A stretch of 64,000 nt of DNA, from NCBI GenBank assembly GCA_035325705.1, contig DAOKZI010000006.1, positions 62,001 through 126,000 of the forward strand. Reading direction: 5' to 3'. Positions 1 through 7,354 of this stretch are shown here, piece by piece. This DNA comes from Ga0077536 sp035325705 (GTDB taxonomy: Bacteria; Pseudomonadota; Gammaproteobacteria; Ga0077536). The notes beneath the pieces were generated by a model. That model saw nothing but the letters and a program-made list of their open reading frames with translations. It ran no database searches and was not told where the DNA came from. The translations under genes and the position numbers were made by a program. Each line of letters opens with the position of its first letter. The stretch's first letter is position 1.

Positions 1-116
1 ACGACGCTGGGCGCCGCGCGCTCGAAGACGAATTCCGGGGCCGTGGTGCCCGCCGCCTGCGCGCCTCGCAGGCAGGCGAGCAGCAACAGCGCGAACGAGG
101 ATCGGCGCAGCGGCAC
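1..116 (-). CDS. Partial secreted protein, possibly trypsin-like serine protease (N-terminus only)
   Basis: Reading leftward from a GTG at 116, the frame stays open to the window edge. It encodes a classic signal peptide: two Arg, then a Leu/Ala-rich core (SFALLLLACLRGAQA). The mature part begins near PEFVFERAAPSVV, which resembles the start of the trypsin-like fold in HtrA/Deg-type proteases; that assignment is inference from about 13 residues. The frame is also open further upstream into the neighbouring gene, so the start is uncertain. It lies 19 bp downstream of the small gene at 136-516 and may be cotranscribed with it. The protein continues outside the window. Confidence 0.4.
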   Translation of the reverse strand, partial: MPLRRSSFALLLLACLRGAQAAGTTAPEFVFERAAPSV

Positions 117-135
117 GGGGCGCGCGACCGCGCGC

Positions 136-516
136 TCAGAGATTCTGCTTGGCGGCGTGGTTGCGCCAGGCGAGCACGATCGCGCCGATGGTCTCCGGCG
201 TGATCTGCAGCTCGTGCAGCAGGTGGCGCTGCAGCCGGCGCAATTCGTCCCGATCGAGCTCGCCGATGAAGCCATCGGTGTAATAGGTGATCGACCAGAT
301 GTCCTCGTTCGGCCGTTCCTGCCACAGATACCAGCGCCCGGATTCGGGATGCGCGCCGTTGGCCGAGGAGCGTGCCTTGGAGGTGGTCGGAAACTGCGTG
401 TGGCTGGCCACGCCCGCATCGACGAGCGCCGCGCGGCGACCGGTGTAGGTCGTCGACCAGACGATTCCTTCGCCAAAGCGGGCTGGCGAGACGGCAAAGC
501 GGGCAGCAATGGACAT
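136..516 (-). CDS. Hypothetical protein, 126 aa
   Basis: I do not recognise this protein. It is soluble, with no signal peptide or membrane segment. It has an aromatic-rich centre (GRWYLWQERPNEDIWSITYY) followed by a basic helical stretch (ELDRDELRRLQRHLLHELQ). Codon use looks like that of its neighbours, and the minus-strand frame reads as protein whereas the opposite frame is Arg/Ala-rich shadow. The ATG at 516 is the first in frame. The partial secreted-protein gene follows 19 bp downstream on the same strand, so the two may form a transcription unit. No function is proposed. Confidence 0.55.
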   Translation of the reverse strand: MSIAARFAVSPARFGEGIVWSTTYTGRRAALVDAGVASHTQFPTTSKARSSANGAHPESGRWYLWQERPNEDIWSITYYTDGFIGELDRDELRRLQRHLLHELQITPETIGAIVLAWRNHAAKQNL

Positions 517-678
517 CGAGAACGATTCGATTGAGGCTCGGGCGATTCTAAACGCGGCGAAGGGCCGCGCCTAGGCGTCGCGACGCTGCGCGCCGAAACG
601 CGCCGGCAAACATCTGTGACGGGTCGGCGGCCGAGGATCCGGCGCGGCCGCGCGAGCGCCGGCGCGGTGCGCCCGCCT

Positions 679-686
679 GCTAAGAT
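679..686 (+). promoter_or_regulatory. Putative extended -10 element of the acyl-CoA dehydrogenase gene
   Basis: TGCTAAGAT, an extended -10 (TG-N-TAAGAT), lies about 30 bp upstream of the ATG at 716. I see no convincing -35. GGAG near 702 could be the ribosome site. Pattern-based inference only. Confidence 0.25.
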
Positions 687-715
687 GCGCGCATCGCGTC
701 GCGGAGCAGCGGATC

Positions 716-2509
716 ATGCCCAGTTACAAAGCCCCGGTCAGGGACAGCCTGTTCATCCTCAACGAAGTGCTCGAGCTCGGGCGCTATGCGGCGCTGCCGG
801 GCTTCGCCGAGCTGACACCGGACACCTTGGCCGCCGTGCTCGAAGAAGGCGGCCGCTTCGCCGAGGAAGTCATCCAGCCGCTGAACCGCAGCGGCGACGA
901 GCAGGGGTGCACCCGCCATGCCGACGGCCGCGTGACGACACCCGAGGGCTTCAAGGCCGCCTACGAGAAGTTCGTCGCGGGCGGCTGGGGCGGGCTCGCC
1001 GGCGATCCCGCGTTCGGCGGTCAGGGTCTGCCGCACGCCGTCGCGACCGCCTTCGAGGAGTACATGATCGCGGCGAACATGGCCTTCACGATGTACCCGA
1101 TGCTGACGCAGGGCGCAATCGCCGCGATACGCGCCGTCGCCACGCCCGAGCAGCAGCAGAAGTTCATCCCCAAGATGATGGACGGCACGTGGACGGGCAC
1201 GATGAACCTGACCGAAGCCCACTGCGGCACCGATCTGGGCCTGCTGCGCACGCGCGCCGAAGCGCAGGCCGACGGCACTTATCGGATCACGGGCACCAAG
1301 ATCTTCATCTCCAGCGGTGAGCACGATCTCACCGAGAACATCATCCATCTCGTGCTCGCGAAGCTGCCGGACTCGCCGGACAGCGTGAAGGGCATTTCGC
1401 TGTTCATCGTGCCGAAAGTCCTCGTCGACGACGCCGGCCGCCTCGGCGCGCGCAATGCGGTGTCCTGCGGTCGCATCGAGGAGAAGATGGGCATCCACGG
1501 CAACGCGACCTGCGTGATGAACTACGAGGGCGCGACGGGCTATCTGATCGGCGAGCGCGACAAGGGCTTGCGCGCGATGTTCATCATGATGAACGCCGCG
1601 CGCCTCGGCGTCGGCGTGCAGGGGCTCGCGCAGTCCGAGGTGGCCTATCAGAACGCGGCGATCTATGCCCGCGAACGCCTGCAGGGCCGCGCGCTGAGCG
1701 GGTCGAAGAACCCGGCCGGCAAAGCCGATCCGATCATCGTGCACCCCGACGTGCGGCGCATGCTGATGAACGCGCGCGCCTTTAACGAGGGCGCGCGCGC
1801 CTTGACGCTGTGGAGCGCGCTGCAGGTCGATCTCGCCGAGAAGGCGGCGACGCCGGCGGAGCGCGAGGCGGCCGAGGATCTGATCGGCCTGCTGACGCCC
1901 GTCATCAAGGCGTATTTCACCGATCGGGGCTACGCGCACGCGACGGACGCCCAGCAGTGCTACGGCGGCCACGGCTATATCCGCGAATGGGGCATGGAGC
2001 AGTTCGTGCGCGACGCGCGGATCGCGATGATCTACGAAGGCACGAACGGCATACAGGCCCTGGATCTCGTCGGCCGCAAGCTGCCGGCGAACGGCGGGCG
2101 GGCGCTGCGCGCCTATCTGCAGCTCGTCGGTCAGTGCGTCGAGGCCTGCGCGGCCGACGAGCGCACACGGTTCGTCGTCGCGCCGCTGAAGCGCGCGCTG
2201 GAGGATCTGCAGGGCGCGACGGGCTGGCTGATGCGCCACGCGCTGATGAAGCCCGACAACGCGGCCGCCGGCTCGATGGCCTTCCTGCATCTGCTGGGGC
2301 TGGTCGCCCTCGGTCACCAGTGGGCGCTGATGATTCGGGCGTCGCTCGCGGCGCTCGCCAAGGGCGCCGGGGAAGCGGCCTTCTACGAGCACAAGCTGAC
2401 GACCGGCCGCTATTACTTCAGCCACGTGATCTGCGAGACCGCGGTGCATCGCGCGCGCGTCGAGGCCGGCGCGGAGCCGATGATGGCGCTGCCCGCGGAG
2501 GCGTTCTGA
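716..2509 (+). CDS. Acyl-CoA dehydrogenase, FadE/DmdC-like, 597 aa
   Basis: FAD-dependent dehydrogenase that should introduce the alpha-beta double bond into an acyl-CoA thioester. The N-terminal helical domain is followed by the mid-domain flavin motif (TGTMNLTEAHCGTDLG) and the C-terminal helical domain with the glycine loop QCYGGHGYIREWGMEQFVRD. The catalytic base is in IYEGTNGIQ, Glu441 by my count. A further C-terminal domain of about 130 residues, found in the roughly 590-600 aa subfamily that includes 3-methylmercaptopropionyl-CoA dehydrogenase (DmdC), gives the protein its length. Substrate cannot be read from sequence; many members act on fatty or branched acyl-CoAs. The stop overlaps the next start by one base (TGATG), so the NYN-domain gene is translationally coupled to it. 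Confidence 0.93.
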   Translation: MPSYKAPVRDSLFILNEVLELGRYAALPGFAELTPDTLAAVLEEGGRFAEEVIQPLNRSGDEQGCTRHADGRVTTPEGFKAAYEKFVAGGWGGLAGDPAFGGQGLPHAVATAFEEYMIAANMAFTMYPMLTQGAIAAIRAVATPEQQQKFIPKMMDGTWTGTMNLTEAHCGTDLGLLRTRAEAQADGTYRITGTKIFISSGEHDLTENIIHLVLAKLPDSPDSVKGISLFIVPKVLVDDAGRLGARNAVSCGRIEEKMGIHGNATCVMNYEGATGYLIGERDKGLRAMFIMMNAARLGVGVQGLAQSEVAYQNAAIYARERLQGRALSGSKNPAGKADPIIVHPDVRRMLMNARAFNEGARALTLWSALQVDLAEKAATPAEREAAEDLIGLLTPVIKAYFTDRGYAHATDAQQCYGGHGYIREWGMEQFVRDARIAMIYEGTNGIQALDLVGRKLPANGGRALRAYLQLVGQCVEACAADERTRFVVAPLKRALEDLQGATGWLMRHALMKPDNAAAGSMAFLHLLGLVALGHQWALMIRASLAALAKGAGEAAFYEHKLTTGRYYFSHVICETAVHRARVEAGAEPMMALPAEAF

Positions 2510-3396
2510 TGGCCGGCCAGTCCGATACCAGCATCATGGCGCTGTTCTGCGACTTCGAGAACATCGCGCTCGGCGCGCGCGACGCCAAGTTCTCGCGCTT
2601 CGACATCCGCAAGGTGCTCGAACGGCTGCTGCTGAAGGGCAACATCGTCGTCAAGAAGGCCTACTGCGACTGGGAGCGCTACAAGGAGTTCAAGGGCAAT
2701 ATGCACGAAGCGGCTTTCGAGCTGATCGAGATCCCGCACGTGCGCATGTCCGGCAAGAACTCGGCCGACATCCGCATGGTCGTCGACGCGCTGGACCTCT
2801 GCTACACGAAGTCGCACGTCGACACCTTCGTCATCATCAGCGGCGACTCGGACTTCTCGCCGCTGGTCAGCAAGCTGCGCGAGAACAACAAGACGGTGAT
2901 CGGCGTCGGCGTCAAGCAGTCGACCTCGGATCTGCTGATCTCGAACTGCGACGAGTTCATCTACTACGACGATCTCGTGCGCAACGAGAAGAAGCGCCCG
3001 GCGCGCCGCCGCAGCACGGCGAGCGCGGCGGCCGTCGCGGTGCCCGCCGTCAGTGCCGCCGCCGAGGCGCCGGGCGAGCCCGCCGAGGCGCCGAACGGCA
3101 ACGTCGCCGCGCCGGAGGCCGCGGCCGGCGTCGCCGAGCACGATCGCAAGCAGGAGGCCCTCGACATCGTGATGGAGACGGTCGAGGCGCTGTTCGCCGA
3201 ACGCGGCGCCGAAGAAAAGATCTGGGGCTCGATGGTGAAGCAGGCGATCAAGCGCCGGCAGCCGGGCTTCAACGAGTCGTACTACGGTTACCGCTCCTTC
3301 AGCAAGCTGCTCGAGGAGGCGGCGGCGCGCAAGCTGTTGACGCTGGAGCACGACGAGAAGTCCGGCGGCGTCATCATCCGGATCAGCCAGCTCTGA
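2509..3396 (+). CDS. NYN (LabA/DUF88) domain protein with C-terminal OST-HTH/LOTUS domain, 295 aa
   Basis: The N-terminal NYN domain (about residues 8-150) belongs to the PIN-like metal-dependent nuclease fold. The acidic residues of the pocket are visible: Asp15 in CDFENI, Asp87 and Asp93 in SADIRMVVDAL, Asp113 and Asp115 in SGDSDFSPL. A low-complexity Ala/Pro linker (about 165-210) leads to a C-terminal winged-helix OST-HTH/LOTUS domain ending in GGVIIRISQL, a module associated with RNA binding. The architecture fits a predicted RNA-processing enzyme acting in the cytoplasm; its target is unknown. The start is the ATG overlapping the fadE stop. Confident in the domains, not in the role. Confidence 0.88.
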   Translation: MAGQSDTSIMALFCDFENIALGARDAKFSRFDIRKVLERLLLKGNIVVKKAYCDWERYKEFKGNMHEAAFELIEIPHVRMSGKNSADIRMVVDALDLCYTKSHVDTFVIISGDSDFSPLVSKLRENNKTVIGVGVKQSTSDLLISNCDEFIYYDDLVRNEKKRPARRRSTASAAAVAVPAVSAAAEAPGEPAEAPNGNVAAPEAAAGVAEHDRKQEALDIVMETVEALFAERGAEEKIWGSMVKQAIKRRQPGFNESYYGYRSFSKLLEEAAARKLLTLEHDEKSGGVIIRISQL

Positions 3397-3438
3397 TCGC
3401 GAACGCCGGGCGCTACCCGGCACGACGGGGGCCACGAG

Positions 3439-4455
3439 ATGAAGATCGACAGTCTGCTGCCGGCCGCTGCGCCGGCCGAGGTCATGACGCGCGCCCAGGC
3501 GCTGGAGCGGGACGGCTTCGACTGCGTATGGACCTTCGAAGCCGCGCACGACGCCTTTCTGCCGCTGGCCTTCGCCGCGCACGCGACGAAGAAGCTCGAG
3601 ATCGGCACCAACATCGCCGTCGCCTTCGCGCGCACGCCGTTTGCGATGGCGCAGATGGCCTGGGATCTCCAGCGCTACAGTGACGGACGCTTCCGGCTCG
3701 GTCTCGGCACGCAGGTGCGCCAGCACGTCGAGCGCCGCCTGTCGGCGAGCTTCGATCATCCGGCGGCGCGCGTGACGGACTACATCCGCTGCGTGCGCGC
3801 CATCTGGCGCACTTTCCAAACCGGCGCGAAGCCCGACTACCAGGGACCGTTCTACCAGTTCAAGCTGATCAACGACTTCTTCAATCCCGGCCCGCTGGCG
3901 CAGCCCGAAATCCCGATCTACCTCGCGGGCGTCAATCCCCGCATGTGCCGCGCCGGCGGCGAGGTCGCGGACGGCTTCCACGTGCACCCGGTGCACACCG
4001 TGCCCTATCTGAAAGAAGTCGTGCGGCCGGCCATCGACGAAGGGGCGCGTACGGTCGGCCGCAGCGTCGCCGATCTGGAGCTCTACTCGCCGGTGTTCGT
4101 GATCACGGGCGACACCGAGGCCGAGCGCGCGGACATGGAGCGCGCGGTGCGGCGGCAGATCGCCTTCTATGCCTCGACGCCGAGCTATGCGGCCGTGCTC
4201 GAATTCCACGGCCACGCCGATCTCGGGAAGAAGCTCGGCGGCCTGCTGCGCGAGGGCCGGCTGAACGAGATGGGCCAGCACGTGCCGGACGCGCTGCTCG
4301 AGGAAATCGCCGTGTTCGCGCCGCCGGCGGAGCTCGGGTCGCGCCTGCGCCGGCGCTACGAGGGCGTGCTCGATCGCATTGCGCTGTACTCGATGATGGG
4401 CGGCGAAGGCAGCTTCAAGGCCTGGCGCGAGCTCACCGCTGCAATCCACGCCTAG
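3439..4455 (+). CDS. LLM-class flavin-dependent oxidoreductase, 338 aa
   Basis: Luciferase-like monooxygenase (beta/alpha)8-barrel protein. The N-terminal strand MKIDSLL, the segment LEIGTNIAVAFARTPFAMAQMAWDLQRYSDGRFRLGLGTQ split over two strands, and IYLAGVNPRMCRAGGEVADGF with the HPVHT loop are typical of the TIGR03617-like F420-dependent subfamily. Such enzymes use FMN or F420 for hydride transfer; which cofactor applies here is not decidable by eye. The gene sits 42 bp after the NYN gene on the same strand and may be its third cistron. A purine-rich stretch precedes the ATG. A long hairpin repeat array follows its stop. Confidence 0.88.
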   Translation: MKIDSLLPAAAPAEVMTRAQALERDGFDCVWTFEAAHDAFLPLAFAAHATKKLEIGTNIAVAFARTPFAMAQMAWDLQRYSDGRFRLGLGTQVRQHVERRLSASFDHPAARVTDYIRCVRAIWRTFQTGAKPDYQGPFYQFKLINDFFNPGPLAQPEIPIYLAGVNPRMCRAGGEVADGFHVHPVHTVPYLKEVVRPAIDEGARTVGRSVADLELYSPVFVITGDTEAERADMERAVRRQIAFYASTPSYAAVLEFHGHADLGKKLGGLLREGRLNEMGQHVPDALLEEIAVFAPPAELGSRLRRRYEGVLDRIALYSMMGGEGSFKAWRELTAAIHA

Positions 4456-4472
4456 CGCCCGCGCTTCGTCGC

Positions 4473-5010
4473 GGAACCCGGGATCCCTCATTCCACCAAA
4501 GCGCCGCTCCCGGGTTACGCGCTGCGCGCTCCACCCGGGCTACGAAATGCCGTGCGCGCGGTTAGCTCCCGGGTTACGGAATGCCGTGCGCGCGGTTAGC
4601 TCCGGGACTACGGAATGCCGTGCGCGTGATTGGCGCTCGTAGCCCGGGTGCAGCGTAGCGGAACCCGGGATCCCTCATTCCTTCGTAGCGCCGCTCCCGG
4701 GTTACGCGCTGCGCGCTGCACCCGGGCTACGAAATGCCGTGCGCGCGGTTAGCTCCCGGGCTACGGAATGCCGTGCGCGTGATTGGCGCTCGTAGCCCGG
4801 GTGCAGCGTAGCGGAACCCGGGATCCCTCATTCCTTCGTAGCGCCGCTCCCGGGTTACGCGCTGCGCGCTGCACCCGGGCTACGAAATGCCGTGCGCGCG
4901 GTTAGCTCCCGGGCTACGGAATGCCGTGCGCGTGATTGGCGCTCGTAGCCCGGGTGCAGCGTAGCGGAACCCGGGATCCCGCATCACACCGGAGCGCCCG
5001 ATCCCGGGTT
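4473..5010. repeat. Tandem array of family-A hairpin repeats with a 153-bp period
   Basis: The marker GGAACCCGGGATCCC recurs at 4473, 4660, 4813 and 4966, i.e. spacings of 187, 153 and 153 bp. The two 153-bp units appear identical; the first unit is longer and diverged. Each unit is made of inverted family-A hairpins (GTAGCCCGGGTGCAGCG..CCCGGG and its reverse complement) separated by a short motif ATGCCGTGCGCG that is itself repeated. The array fills the 567-bp gap between the convergent LLM and GNAT genes; I see no gene in it. Confidence 0.92.
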
Positions 5011-5022
5011 ACGATCCAGCCT

Positions 5023-5574
5023 TCAGGCGGCAGTGCTCGCCGGCTGCATCAGCCCGCGCCAGCCGCTGAGCAGGCCGTCGAGCTGGCATTGGTAGAGATC
5101 GAGCCCGACGGTGAGCGGGGAGGCAGCCGGCAGCGACAGCACGGCGTCCGCCTCGCCCTGCGAGACGCGGATCGTCATGCCGAGCTCGCGCGTGAAACGC
5201 GCCATCGCGTAGTTGTCCTGCACGAAGTGTATCCACAGCTCGCGCCGGCCCAGCGCCGTCGCGCGCTGGATCGCGCGCGCGGCGAGACGCCGCGCCAGAC
5301 CTTCGCGCCGATAGGGCGTGAGCACGCTCAAGCCGAGCTCCGCGGTATCGTCCATGCGGCCCATGTGAGCGACGCCGATGAGCTCGAAGGCCGGGCCGAA
5401 GATGCCGAAGACATGATCGCGCGCGAAATCGATGCGCTCGACATAGTCGGCGAGACAGGCCTCGGACAGCGCGAAACCGAAGCGCAGCCGCCGATCTTCC
5501 GCGCTCAGGGCCCGGTAGTGCTCGACGAGACGAGGACGGTCGAGCGCGCCCAATTCGTGTACCAGTCTGGTCAT
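5023..5574 (-). CDS. GNAT-family N-acetyltransferase, 183 aa
   Basis: Predicted acetyl-CoA dependent transferase. The fold is recognisable from the beta-strand segment ELIGVAHMGRMDDTAELGLSVL followed by the acetyl-CoA pyrophosphate loop (YRREGLARRLAARAIQ, a variant of R/Q-x-x-G-x-G/A). The later WIHFVQDNYAMARFTRELGM matches the last core strand and helix, where the N-x-x-A/M-x-x-F/L feature is typical. Substrate unknown; members modify small molecules, antibiotics or protein lysines. The gene is monocistronic, convergent with the repeat array, and has its own likely promoter with a palindrome at -35. A longer upstream frame exists but is repeat-derived. Confidence 0.85.
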   Translation of the reverse strand: MTRLVHELGALDRPRLVEHYRALSAEDRRLRFGFALSEACLADYVERIDFARDHVFGIFGPAFELIGVAHMGRMDDTAELGLSVLTPYRREGLARRLAARAIQRATALGRRELWIHFVQDNYAMARFTRELGMTIRVSQGEADAVLSLPAASPLTVGLDLYQCQLDGLLSGWRGLMQPASTAA

Positions 5575-5627
5575 GTCTCCTGCTCCCGGCAGCTTGCCGT
5601 CTCGGCGCCGCCACCTTCATTGAGACC

Positions 5628-5656
5628 AGTATCGACCAGTTTTGTTGCAAAGCAAC
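5628..5656 (-). promoter_or_regulatory. Putative promoter of the GNAT gene with overlapping palindrome
   Basis: On the minus strand, TTGCTT (5655-5650) and GATACT (5633-5628) are spaced by 16 bp, about 54 bp before the ATG. A 13-bp palindrome GTTGC-AAA-GCAAC (5644-5656) overlaps the -35 hexamer and could be an operator. Inference from pattern only. Confidence 0.35.
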
Positions 5657-5723
5657 ATCGGTTTCATGACGGGCATCACGCCGGCGCGGCGCGGGTGAAA
5701 TTCGGCCAGGGAGAATCGTCTTT

Positions 5724-5824
5724 GTAGCCCGGATGAGCGCAGCGAATCCGGGGTTCGGCGCCTGCCGAGGTACCGGCGCGTAACTCGGACGTCGGATCTC
5801 GGATTCGCTGCGCTTCCGGGCTAC
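5724..5824. repeat. Family-A inverted repeat pair
   Basis: GTAGCCCGGATGAGCGCAGC..CCGGGG at the left and its reverse complement (ATTCGCTGCGCTTCCGGGCTAC) at the right enclose about 40 bp. The right terminus supplies the TAG stop codon of the MobA-like gene. Confidence 0.9.
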
Positions 5825-6426
5825 GAACCGCCTTGCCGATCGCCCCCGCTCGCCGCCGCGAGATCGGCCGGGGTATCGATGTCCAGCAGGACACCGGGAT
5901 CGTCGACGTCGACGGACGTGAGCTGCGCGCCGGCGAGCACGGCGCGAGCGCCTTCGTCGCCGGTCAGGGCGGCGAGGGCCGGCAGATGCGCGGCGCCGAA
6001 GAGCACGGGATGGCCGCGCCGGCCGCGATGGAGCGGCGCGACGACCGCGCCGTCGCACAGCGTCTCGAGGCGCTCGAGCAGGACCGCGATGCTGGCAGGG
6101 CGCACGCGCGGCATGTCACCGAGCACGATGAGCACGCCGTCGACATCGGGCGAAAGCGCGCGCACGCCGCAAGCGATCGAGGCGCCGAGTCCCTGCGCGG
6201 GATCGCGATTGACGGCGAGGCTCGCCTCGGCGCTCCGCGCCAGCGCTGCCGCGGTCTCGTCCCCGGGCGCGACGACGAGGACGCGCTGTGCGAGCGGCAG
6301 CTCGCGCAGCGCGTCCAGCGTCCAGGCGAGCACGGGGCGGCCGGCCAGTATCGCCGCGAGCTTACGCTCTGCGCCGTAGCGGCGTCCGTAGCCGGCCGCG
6401 GCGACGATGGCGGCGACGCGCTTCAA
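5821..6426 (-). CDS. MobA-like nucleotidyltransferase, probable molybdopterin cytidylyltransferase (MocA type), 201 aa
   Basis: Predicted to join a nucleotide to molybdopterin, giving the dinucleotide cofactor of molybdenum hydroxylases. The glycosyltransferase-A signature AAIVAAAGYGRRYG..K is at the N-terminus, the metal/nucleotide region VLIVLGDMPRV in the middle, and GRRGHPVLF near residue 150 is typical of the MocA (CTP-using) branch; CTP specificity is inference. The start is a TTG that overlaps the xdhC stop (TTGA), which indicates translational coupling. Its TAG stop lies inside a family-A repeat, so the C-terminus may have been set by repeat insertion. Its placement opposite coxMSL supports a role in maturing that enzyme. 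Confidence 0.85.
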   Translation of the reverse strand: MKRVAAIVAAAGYGRRYGAERKLAAILAGRPVLAWTLDALRELPLAQRVLVVAPGDETAAALARSAEASLAVNRDPAQGLGASIACGVRALSPDVDGVLIVLGDMPRVRPASIAVLLERLETLCDGAVVAPLHRGRRGHPVLFGAAHLPALAALTGDEGARAVLAGAQLTSVDVDDPGVLLDIDTPADLAAASGGDRQGGS

Positions 6427-7352
6427 GCGCGCACGCCGCGTCGCACGGCGACGATCTCGGCGAGGATCGCGAGCGCGATTTCCGGCGGGCTCTTCGCGCC
6501 GATCGAAAGTCCGATCGGCGCGCGGATGCGGGCGATGTCGGCCGGCGCGACACCCGCCTCGGCCAGCGCCTGGCGACGAAGCTGGGCCGCGCGCCGGCTG
6601 CCGAGCGCGCCGAGGTAGAAGCACTCGCTCTGCAGCGCCTGAATCAGCACCGGCGGCTCCCACTCGTGCTCGTGGAACAGCGACAGGAAGGCCGTCCAGC
6701 GATCGAGGCGGCCGCAGCGGAACGCGTCCGGTGTCGTCAGCGCGTGGGCTTCTCGCGCATGGGGCCGCGCCATTTCCAGCGTCTCCGCCTCGGGCGACAT
6801 CGCGATCACCTCGAATTCGGCGACGCGGCCGAGCTCCGCGAGCAGCGGCAGGATCGGGCCCTTGCCGACGGCGTAGAGCCGCGTGACGGGCTCGCAGACC
6901 CGCACCCAGCCGTAGCCCGCGGCGCCCTCCACGGGCACGGCGGCCGCGCGCAGCGCGGCGAAGTCGAAGCCGAGGCCGATCGGCCGGCGCGCCGCGGCGG
7001 CGGCCAGCAGCGCATCGAGCTCCGCATCGGGCAAAGTCACGTCGAAGAAGACGTCGATGCCCGAGCCGCAGGGCAGGCGCAGATCGATGTACGGCGAGTC
7101 CTTGCCGTAGCGGGTCATGCGATTGCGGCCGGCCGCGATGCAGGCCTGCGCTTCGGCGACGATCGCCGCCTCGGCGCAGCCGCCGGTCAGATTGCCGACC
7201 GCCTCGCCGCGTTCGTTGATCGCCATCTGGCTGCCCAGCGGCCGCGGCGCCGAGCCGTCGACGTAGACGATCGTCGCGAGCGCGGTGCCGAGCCCGGCCG
7301 CGCGCCACGCGGCGAGCGTCGGCAGGACGTCGGCCATGTAGCGCGCCGCCAC
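6423..7352 (-). CDS. XdhC-family molybdenum hydroxylase maturation factor, 309 aa
   Basis: XdhC-type proteins bind the molybdenum cofactor, promote its sulfuration and insert it into hydroxylases such as xanthine or CO-type dehydrogenases. The N-terminal XdhC domain carries the characteristic cysteine in LTGGCAEAAI; the C-terminal Rossmann-like domain shows FYLGALGSRRAAQLRR and the hallmark PIGLSIGAKSPPEIALAILAEI. I place the start at GTG 7352 because GGAGG lies 6 nt upstream; an ATG at 7337 is the alternative. The start is 2 bp after the SMP-30 stop and the end overlaps the MobA-like start, so the three genes form a tight operon. Confidence 0.9.
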   Translation of the reverse strand: MAARYMADVLPTLAAWRAAGLGTALATIVYVDGSAPRPLGSQMAINERGEAVGNLTGGCAEAAIVAEAQACIAAGRNRMTRYGKDSPYIDLRLPCGSGIDVFFDVTLPDAELDALLAAAAARRPIGLGFDFAALRAAAVPVEGAAGYGWVRVCEPVTRLYAVGKGPILPLLAELGRVAEFEVIAMSPEAETLEMARPHAREAHALTTPDAFRCGRLDRWTAFLSLFHEHEWEPPVLIQALQSECFYLGALGSRRAAQLRRQALAEAGVAPADIARIRAPIGLSIGAKSPPEIALAILAEIVAVRRGVRA

Positions 7353-7354
7353 GT

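Noticed and set aside
680..2449. Long minus-strand open frame opposite the acyl-CoA dehydrogenase
   Set aside because: His/Arg/Ala/Leu-rich translation typical of a GC-rich antisense shadow; the plus strand encodes a full, motif-complete enzyme.
4473..5010. CRISPR array or integron attC cluster
   Set aside because: Unit is 153 bp made of internal inverted hairpins, without constant repeat/variable spacer structure or integrase; it is a tandem duplication of a dispersed repeat.
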